Source: Pyrobaculum sp. 3827-6
GTDB lineage: Archaea > Thermoproteota > Thermoprotei > Thermoproteales > Thermoproteaceae
DNA: 64,000 nt
Assembly (NCBI RefSeq): GCF_025641885.1
Contig: NZ_JAOTQN010000001.1
Span: 868,001-932,000 of the forward strand
Direction of reading: 5' to 3'
Below are positions 58,097-64,000 of the stretch, piece after piece. Positions within the stretch are counted from its first letter, which is position 1; every line of letters starts with the position of its first letter. Made by a program: the position numbers and the translations under genes. A model generated the notes under the pieces. That model ran no database searches. It was not told the origin of the DNA and saw only the letters and a program-made list of their open reading frames with translations.

Positions 58097-58949
58097 CGAG
58101 GAGAGTCTCGAAGTCCTCCGGCACGTATACGTGGGGCGGGGGGGCCACCCGGGAGGCCAGCTCCCTGTGCCGCCTCTTGTCGGGGTACCTCGCGCTGATG
58201 TGGGTTAGGATCAGCACCGAGGCCCCCAGCGCCTTCGCCGCCTCCACCGCGTCGGCCACGGTGGAGTGGCCCTCGTCGTGGGCCTTGGCAGGGTCGACGT
58301 CGTCTGCAAACGTGGCCTCGTGGATCAAGACGTCTACGTTGCCCACCGCCTCCCACATCCTGGGGCACGGCGCCGTGTCGCCCGTGTAGAGGAGGCGCCT
58401 AAACCTCTTGTGGGCCGGGTCGGCCACCTCCTCGGGCGTCACCACCCTCTCCCCCACCTTGACCGGCCTCCCCCTGATCAAGTCCGTCAAGGCTCGCCTG
58501 GGCAGTCCCTCGACCTTCGACAGGTCCAGCCTGTACCCCACATCCCACTCGAAAAGCCACCCGCAGGCGTCGACGGTGTGGCACACCTCGACGCACGTGG
58601 CCTTGAAGCGCTCCTCCACGTGGCTGTCGCCGACCTCCACCCCCAGCCTCTCCAACACCCCGTGCGCCGTCCTCGGCGCCAGCACCTTGAGCCTCCCCCC
58701 GAGAAATCTGCTGGTTATGACCAGCCCCGGGAGGCCCAGCGTGTGGTCCTCGTGCATGTGGGTGACGGCGACCATGGTGAGGGAGGGGGGAGACACGCCG
58801 ATCTGCAACAGGCGGTACTGGGCACCCTCCCCCGCGTCTAGGAGCACTCTGTGGCCCAGCCAGTCCTCCATGTATATGGAGGGGAGCATCCGGTCGGCTT
58901 TGGGGACGGCGCCGCCGGTCCCCAGAAACACTAGTTTAAGCAGAGGCAC
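58086..58949 (-). CDS. rnz: Ribonuclease Z (tRNA 3' endonuclease)
   Basis: 287 residues of metallo-beta-lactamase fold: LKLVFLGTGGAVP start, zinc motif THMHEDHTLGLPGL, LLYTGDTAP, LIHEATFADD and LILTHISARY. It cuts the 3' trailer of pre-tRNAs, including those here without encoded CCA. The frame is open upstream to 59063, inside rsmA, but GTG 58949 is preferred because it directly precedes the conserved first strand and lies about 26 nt after a T/A-rich box in the end of rsmA. Confidence 0.93.
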   Translation of the reverse strand: MPLLKLVFLGTGGAVPKADRMLPSIYMEDWLGHRVLLDAGEGAQYRLLQIGVSPPSLTMVAVTHMHEDHTLGLPGLVITSRFLGGRLKVLAPRTAHGVLERLGVEVGDSHVEERFKATCVEVCHTVDACGWLFEWDVGYRLDLSKVEGLPRRALTDLIRGRPVKVGERVVTPEEVADPAHKRFRRLLYTGDTAPCPRMWEAVGNVDVLIHEATFADDVDPAKAHDEGHSTVADAVEAAKALGASVLILTHISARYPDKRRHRELASRVAPPPHVYVPEDFETLLVKL

Positions 58950-58977
58950 GGGGGAGGGGGCGAGGGGGGTAAAATCC

Positions 58978-59667
58978 TTAATGGCCCGCCGACGTTCTGA
59001 ACAGCTCCACGATCTCCTCGAGAGACAGCTGGTACACCCGCTTAGTGGAGGGGGACAGCCCAAGCCTCCGCAGGGTCTTCCTCCTAGCCGAGAAGAGCCA
59101 CGCGGTGAAGCGCTGGAAGCCCTCGAAATCCTCTACACACGGCGCCCTCGGCGTGAGCCTAACCACGGCTGAGTACACCTTCGGAGGTGGGGCGAAGACC
59201 TGGGGAGGCAACACCCGCAGAACCTCGACGTCGTAGTGGCAACGTACGGCCACGGTCAGCCTCCCGTAGTCCCCGCTCCCCGGCGCCGCCGCCAGCCGGT
59301 GGGCCACCTCCCTCTGCACCGTCACGACGGCCGGCAACCTGCGGCGCGCCAGCCTCAGCAGGAGCGGCGAAGTCACCGCGTATGGGATGTTCGAGACGAA
59401 GAAATCCGCATGCGGCCACTCCACCTCAAGCGCGTCCCCATGAATCACCACCACGTTCGGGGGCGCCACCCGCCTCAGCCACTCAGCCAGCTCCCGGTCG
59501 AGCTCGATGGCGTACACCCTCCTCGACCTTGCGGCGAGGGGGAAGGTCAGGGCCCCCCTGCCCGGCCCCACCTCAACCACGTCCAGACCCGGGGGTATCA
59601 GAGATACGATGTACTCAGCCGCCGAGGGGTCCACGAGGAAGTGTTGCGAGAGGCGCCTCCTCCCCAC
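58978..59667 (-). CDS. rsmA: 16S rRNA dimethyladenosine transferase RsmA/KsgA
   Basis: 229 residues. Starts LSQHFLVDPSAAEYIVSLI, then SAM motif VVEVGPGRGALTFPLA, IELDRELAEWL and the catalytic FVSNIPYAVTSPLLL. It dimethylates two adenines near the 16S 3' end. Slightly shorter than bacterial forms. GTG start with TATA CTATATATATAG at 59682-59693. RNase Z follows, 28 nt downstream. Confidence 0.95.
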   Translation of the reverse strand: MGRRRLSQHFLVDPSAAEYIVSLIPPGLDVVEVGPGRGALTFPLAARSRRVYAIELDRELAEWLRRVAPPNVVVIHGDALEVEWPHADFFVSNIPYAVTSPLLLRLARRRLPAVVTVQREVAHRLAAAPGSGDYGRLTVAVRCHYDVEVLRVLPPQVFAPPPKVYSAVVRLTPRAPCVEDFEGFQRFTAWLFSARRKTLRRLGLSPSTKRVYQLSLEEIVELFRTSAGH

Positions 59668-59771
59668 ACCCTTTACAACCCGTCTATATATATAGCCACA
59701 CCCCCGTATCCCCCCACGCCGCCAGCCGCCACACCAATAAGCATAAAAAAGCTCGTCTATCTACATGGCAC

Positions 59772-61598
59772 GTGGATTACAGGGCGCTTGGCCTTAAGAC
59801 GGGTCTCGAAATCCATATCCAGCTACAGACGAGGCGTAAGCTATTTTGTCACTGTCCTCCGGTGCTGAGGGACGACGAGCCTCATTTTAGGCTGGAGAGG
59901 AGGCTTCACATTTCGGTGAGCGAGCTGGGGGCGGTGGACCCAGCTGTACAGTGGGAAGTGCGCAAGAGGAGGAGGTACATCTACGAGGGGTACAGGGACA
60001 CCACCTGTCTGGTGGAGCTGGACGAGGAGCCGCCTCACCTCCCAGACGAGGAGGCCCTGGCGACGGCGGTGGCCGTGGCGAAGATTTTCAACGCCAAACT
60101 GTTCGACGAGATCCACGTCATGCGTAAAACCGTAGTTGACGGCTCCAACGTCTCGGGATTCCAGCGGACTATGTTGGTGGCCTACGGGGGGAGGGCCAAG
60201 ATCCTGGGGTACGACATTGGTGTTGAGACGATTGCGCTGGAGGAGGACGCGGCTAGGAAGATGTCTGAGGAAGGGAAGACGGTGGTCTATAGGCTGGATA
60301 GGCTCGGGATCCCGCTTATTGAAATCGCGACGGAGCCTATGGCCTATGCGCCGCAGCAGGTGGAGGAGGTGGCGTGGATAATTGGCTACAGCGTCAAGAT
60401 CACGGGGAGGGCGAGGAGGGGGGTGGGCACAGTGAGGCAGGACGTGAACGTGTCTATCGCCGGCGGCGCCAAGACGGAGATCAAGGGGGTGCCGGACCTG
60501 GCCCTTATACCCAAGGTTATCGACTACGAGGCCCAGCGGCAGCTAAATCTTTTGAAAATCGCCGAGGAGCTGAGGAGAAGGGGAGTGGATAAGGTGGAGC
60601 TCTCGGTTGCCGACGTGACGCAGGCGTTCGCCGGCACGAAGTCTAAGCTGGTGAAGAGGGTGCTGGACGCCGGCGGGAGGGTCGTGGCTGTGAAGGCGCC
60701 TGGGTTCCAGAAGTTGCTGGGCTTCGAGGTCCAGCCGGGCCGGCGCTTCGGCACGGAGCTCGCGGACTACGTGAGGGCGTGGACTGAGCTCGGCGGCCTT
60801 CTGCACAGCGACGAGCTCCCGGGCTACGGCATATCTGCAGAGGAGGTGAGGGAAGTCTCGGCGAGGGCCGGCGTGGAGAGCTTCGTACTGCTGATGGGGG
60901 TGGAGGAGTCGGAGCTGATGGAGGCGGCTAGAGTCGTCGTGGAGAGGCTCAACGCGGCGCCGAGGGGGGTTCCGGAGGAGACCAGGGCGGCGAATCCCGA
61001 CGGCACTACGAGATTTCTCAGGCCGAGGCCCGGCGCGGCTAGGATGTACCCGGAGACGGATCTGCCCCCCGTTAAGATCACTTTCGAGATTTTGAAAAAG
61101 GCTGAGGAAATCGCCAGGACGACTCTAGACGCCAAGCTTGGGGAGCTTACGTCTATGGGGCTCAGCAGAGATCTCGCCCTCCAGCTGATAAAGTCGCCTC
61201 AGTTGGAGAAGTTTGACGAGTACGTCGGGAGGTACAAGCAGGTGCCGCCGCAACAGATAGCCAACCTGCTTGTAAACACCTCCAGGGCCCTGGCGAGGGA
61301 GGGGGTGGAGGTTACGGAGGCCAAGATCGAGTCCGTGCTGGAGGCCCTGGATAGGAGAGTCATAACGAAGGAGGCTGTGGAGGAGGTTCTCCGGGGGATG
61401 AGGCCTGGGGAGACGGCCGAGGAGGCGGCGAAGAGGCTAGGCCTGGTACGTCTGCCCTACGAAGAGGTTAAGAAAATTGTGGAGGAGGTGGCGCGTCAGG
61501 TAAGCAGAGAGAAGGTGGTGGGGGAGGTTATGCGGAGGTACAGAGGGAGGGTGGATGTGGAGGACGTGAAGCGCGCCCTTTCTGAGTTACATTTTTAA
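59772..61598 (+). CDS. gatE: Glu-tRNA(Gln) amidotransferase subunit E
   Basis: 608 residues. It opens LGLKTGLEIHIQLQTRRKLFCHCPP, the GatB/GatE signature, has an archaeal GatE-specific AspRS-like insert in the middle, and a C-terminal YqeY-like helical tail. With GatD (not in the window) it converts Glu-tRNA(Gln) to Gln-tRNA(Gln). The frame is open far upstream, but GTG 59772 is fixed by the TATA box CATAAAAAAG (59742-59751). tRNA-Gln is also in this window. Confidence 0.96.
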   Translation: MDYRALGLKTGLEIHIQLQTRRKLFCHCPPVLRDDEPHFRLERRLHISVSELGAVDPAVQWEVRKRRRYIYEGYRDTTCLVELDEEPPHLPDEEALATAVAVAKIFNAKLFDEIHVMRKTVVDGSNVSGFQRTMLVAYGGRAKILGYDIGVETIALEEDAARKMSEEGKTVVYRLDRLGIPLIEIATEPMAYAPQQVEEVAWIIGYSVKITGRARRGVGTVRQDVNVSIAGGAKTEIKGVPDLALIPKVIDYEAQRQLNLLKIAEELRRRGVDKVELSVADVTQAFAGTKSKLVKRVLDAGGRVVAVKAPGFQKLLGFEVQPGRRFGTELADYVRAWTELGGLLHSDELPGYGISAEEVREVSARAGVESFVLLMGVEESELMEAARVVVERLNAAPRGVPEETRAANPDGTTRFLRPRPGAARMYPETDLPPVKITFEILKKAEEIARTTLDAKLGELTSMGLSRDLALQLIKSPQLEKFDEYVGRYKQVPPQQIANLLVNTSRALAREGVEVTEAKIESVLEALDRRVITKEAVEEVLRGMRPGETAEEAAKRLGLVRLPYEEVKKIVEEVARQVSREKVVGEVMRRYRGRVDVEDVKRALSELHF

Positions 61599-61619
61599 GT
61601 ATCTCTTTTAAAGGCGTCG

Positions 61620-62885
61620 ATGGCGAAAATCTACATAGCAACGGACGTGCTGGGCTTCTTCGCCCTTGACGAAGCCGGCAACGTCGTGGACAAAGAGCTC
61701 TACGAGAAGAAACCCGACGTGGTGGCGGCCCGGCTTATGGAGCTGGAGAAGTCAAACTACGTGCCGGAAATTGTCAAACTCATTGAGAGAATAAAGCCGA
61801 GGGCGGAGAAGGTGGTGTTGGAGGACCCCGAGCTGGCCCGCAAGCTGGTGGCGGCGGTGAAAGGCGTTGAGATAGTCGGCGAGAGCCCCTCGCACATACT
61901 CGTCGAATTTAGGCGGAACTTCCCGATGTATCTAGGCGCTCTGGGGCTCACGTGGGATGAATACCAGAAGTTCCTTTTCGAGGTCAGCGACTTGGTAACC
62001 AGGCTGAAGCTGAGGCAGGCGGTGGAGAGGCGCGACCTCTTTATTGCCCAGGCGATCAGCACGCTGGACGACGTGGATAAAATACTAAACTTAATAGCGT
62101 CAAGGATTAGGGAGTGGTATGGGCTGCATTTTCCAGAGCTTGAGGAGTTAATTAGAGACAATAAGGAGTACGTCACAATTGTGTACCACATAGGACACAG
62201 ATCTAGGATAGCGGAGGACGCCTTGAAGAAGATTCTCCCGGAGATGCCTGAGGAAAGGGCAAAGAGAATTGTGGAGTCGGCCAAGAAGAGCATCGGAGCC
62301 GAGATGTCTGATTGGGATTTAGAGCAGTTGAAGATATACGCCGACATATATCTAAACCTAGACGCGTATAGGGAGAAGCTAGCCACGTACATCGACGAGG
62401 CGATGAAGGAGGTGGCTCCCAACGTAAGAGAGCTGGTTGGCCCACTCCTCGGGGCTAGGTTGATAAAACTGGCCGGCGGCCTCACAAGAATGGCGTTTCT
62501 ACCCGCCTCGACGATCCAGGTGCTGGGCGCCGAGAAGGCGCTGTTCAGGGCGTTGAGGACCGGGGGCAAGCCGCCGAAACACGGCGTCATCTTCCAGTAC
62601 CCGGAGATTTTCCGCTCCCCGCGTTGGCAGAGGGGGAAGATAGCCAGGGCCCTGGCGGCTAAGCTGGCCATAGCGGCTAAGGCCGACGCCTTCACCGGCA
62701 ACTTCATAGCGCCGCGGCTCAAGGAGGAGTTGTTAAAGAGGATACAGGAGGTTAAGACTCTATACGCCAAGCCGCCCCCCAAGGCCCCCACGCAGCCAGC
62801 CGCCAAGACGCCGCCCCCACCTCCACCGCCTAAGAAAGGCGGCGAGAAGAGGCCTCCTCCAAGAAGGGAGAGGGGGAGGCGCTAG
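61620..62885 (+). CDS. nop5: C/D box RNP scaffold Nop5 (Nop56/58)
   Basis: 421 residues: N-terminal domain that binds fibrillarin, coiled coil around 120-200, and the NOP domain (MSDWDLEQLKIYADIY..., ELVGPLLGARLIKLAGGLTRMAFLPASTIQVLGAEKALFRALRTGGKPPKHGVIFQ). The C-terminal 50 residues are Pro/Lys-rich. It holds guide RNA, L7Ae and fibrillarin for 2'-O-methylation. Fibrillarin follows, the usual archaeal pair. Confidence 0.96.
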   Translation: MAKIYIATDVLGFFALDEAGNVVDKELYEKKPDVVAARLMELEKSNYVPEIVKLIERIKPRAEKVVLEDPELARKLVAAVKGVEIVGESPSHILVEFRRNFPMYLGALGLTWDEYQKFLFEVSDLVTRLKLRQAVERRDLFIAQAISTLDDVDKILNLIASRIREWYGLHFPELEELIRDNKEYVTIVYHIGHRSRIAEDALKKILPEMPEERAKRIVESAKKSIGAEMSDWDLEQLKIYADIYLNLDAYREKLATYIDEAMKEVAPNVRELVGPLLGARLIKLAGGLTRMAFLPASTIQVLGAEKALFRALRTGGKPPKHGVIFQYPEIFRSPRWQRGKIARALAAKLAIAAKADAFTGNFIAPRLKEELLKRIQEVKTLYAKPPPKAPTQPAAKTPPPPPPPKKGGEKRPPPRRERGRR

Positions 62886-62925
62886 CCCGCGTTAAGTATA
62901 TAAACAACGGGGTTGCCCAGCTCCT

Positions 62926-63636
62926 ATGTCTATTGAAGTGGTAGACGTGAGACCTCACGAGCGTCATTACGGCGTGTATATCGTCAAGTTTGAAGACGGC
63001 ACAGAGAGGATCGCCACTGTGAACCTAACTCCGGGGAAGAGGGTCTACGGGGAGAGGCTTATTAAGTGGGGTGGCTTGGAGTACAGGGAGTGGAATCCCT
63101 ACCGCTCAAAGCTAGCCGCGGCTATTCTAAACGGTCTGAAGTTCGTCCCCATCGCCGAGGGCACCCACATCCTCTACCTAGGCGCGGCGTCGGGCACCAC
63201 CCCCAGCCACATGAGCGACATTGTGGGGGAGAGGGGCTTGATATACTCGGTGGAGTTCTCCCCCCGCGTCTTTAGGGAGTTTATGGAGAAGCTTGTGGAT
63301 CAGGGGAGGAGAAACGTAATCCCCATACTTGGCGACGCCAGATTCCCCTACCAGTACGCCCACTACGTCAAGGGGGTGGACGTGGTGTATATAGACGTGG
63401 CCCAGCCGGCCCAGGCTAAGATATTGGCGGACAACGCCGACTACTTCCTAAAGCCGGGCGGCCACGTCATGCTGGTGATCAAGGCCATGAGCATCGACGT
63501 CACGGCGCCCGCCACAGAGACCTTTAAGCAGGAGATAAACACGCTGAAGGAGAGGGGATTTGACATAATTGAGACGGTCCACCTAGAGCCGTACGACACG
63601 GCCCACGCGATGGTTATCGCGAAAAAGAAGTCTTAG
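62926..63636 (+). CDS. flpA: Fibrillarin-like rRNA/tRNA 2'-O-methyltransferase
   Basis: 236 residues with [20 protein letters not shown], the SAM motif [39 protein letters not shown] and the conserved KAMSIDVT end. The catalytic partner of Nop5 in C/D RNPs. TATA AAGTATATAAAC at 62895-62906 gives a leaderless ATG. The stop overlaps the convergent oxidoreductase by 3 bases. Confidence 0.96.
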   Translation: MSIEVVDVRPHERHYGVYIVKFEDGTERIATVNLTPGKRVYGERLIKWGGLEYREWNPYRSKLAAAILNGLKFVPIAEGTHILYLGAASGTTPSHMSDIVGERGLIYSVEFSPRVFREFMEKLVDQGRRNVIPILGDARFPYQYAHYVKGVDVVYIDVAQPAQAKILADNADYFLKPGGHVMLVIKAMSIDVTAPATETFKQEINTLKERGFDIIETVHLEPYDTAHAMVIAKKKS

Positions 63637-64000
63637 GATTTTAGAAACTCGTCTACGTACTGAGCCGCCCTCATCCCGGAGCCAAGCGCCTTGCCGATGA
63701 GGGAGGGCCCCGTGGCCACGTCCCCAGCTGCGAAAACCCCGCGCCGCGTCGTCATCATTTTCTCGTCCACCTTTATAGTGCCGTCTGGGTTGAACTCGAT
63801 CCCTAGGCAGCTACCAGGTGGGGTGGGCTCCTCGCCGGCGGCGATCAGCGCCGTGTCGAATTCCTCCTCAAACTCGCTACCGGGGACGGGCTCCGGCCTA
63901 GGCCTGCCCGACTTGTCAGGCGGCCCAAGCCGCATCCGTATAAACCTCACCTTTTCAAGCCTCCCGGTGCCTAGGAAAGCCACGGGGTTGACCAGCTCCC
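63633..64000 (-). CDS. NAD(P)/FAD oxidoreductase, GltD-like (5' partial)
   Basis: The C-terminal about 122 residues only; the frame is open to the window edge. [18 protein letters not shown] and the FAD-binding [37 protein letters not shown] match the small subunit of glutamate synthase and related ferredoxin:NADP oxidoreductases (NfnB type). Which of these it is depends on the missing N-terminus. Confidence 0.85.
   Translation of the reverse strand, partial: ELVNPVAFLGTGRLEKVRFIRMRLGPPDKSGRPRPEPVPGSEFEEEFDTALIAAGEEPTPPGSCLGIEFNPDGTIKVDEKMMTTRRGVFAAGDVATGPSLIGKALGSGMRAAQYVDEFLKS

Overview
The window reads as chromosomal DNA of a Thermoproteales archaeon, most likely Pyrobaculum or a close relative. 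Signs of this are crenarchaeal information-processing genes (PCNA, PriS, GINS, aIF2-alpha, eS19, eS27, eL39, eL42, PINA, GatE, Nop5-fibrillarin), tRNA genes with one or two introns at non-canonical sites, a very small RNase P RNA, PaRep2b repeat-family genes, and TATA boxes sitting about 22-27 nt before start codons, so that most transcripts look leaderless. Many start codons below were chosen by that spacing.

Layout. 1-10.5 kb is mixed: a PLD-like fragment, tRNA-Lys, tRNA-Val, two decayed PaRep2b tails, an IMPase, a RecA-like ATPase, an ABC substrate-binding protein with a lost permease, a phosphoribosyltransferase and MoeA. 10.6-19.2 kb is a dense core: Elf1-like zinc ribbon, GGGP synthase, eL39, PDCD5, eS19, TFS, PCNA-PriS-GINS, eL42-eS27-aIF2alpha-Nop10, and oligosaccharyltransferase STT3. 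19.2-27.3 kb holds a candidate structured RNA, a DHH phosphoesterase, GlmS plus a GlmU-like enzyme, a type-T-like RNase P RNA, divergent tRNA-Pro and tRNA-Gln, a nitrilase-fold protein and TrmO.

27.4-51.3 kb is an accessory island and the main discovery. Nine copies of a roughly 76-nt promoter module (called R1-R9 here) each end exactly at the start codon of a gene with a short basic head and one N-terminal hydrophobic segment. The downstream coding parts differ: large Tyr-rich exported proteins (R2, R3, R9), a trypsin-fold serine protease with a membrane-anchored partner (R5, decayed in R1), partner-type proteins (R4, R6), an operon of exported protein, polytopic membrane protein and winged-helix regulator (R7), and a broken composite gene (R8). 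Two promoter subclasses follow the gene type. In the best copies the TATA box is bracketed by a 10-bp inverted repeat. This looks like a co-regulated, modular cell-surface system, with the R7 winged-helix protein as an attractive but untested regulator. The island also carries VapBC and a frameshifted PaRep2b between an intact tRNA-Thr and an 84-bp duplicate of it.

51.5-64 kb returns to core genes: RidA, a DUF3800-like protein, a pncA-like hydrolase, a dolichol-kinase-like enzyme, a THUMP methyltransferase, PINA, RNase Z, RsmA, GatE, Nop5, fibrillarin and part of an NAD(P)-dependent oxidoreductase. A two-copy 57-bp repeat with a compensatory base-pair swap lies at 53.4 kb.

A cross-cutting observation: five PaRep2b-type 3' ends all stop just before another gene, four before tRNAs and one before glmS, and their last codons run into that gene's TATA box.
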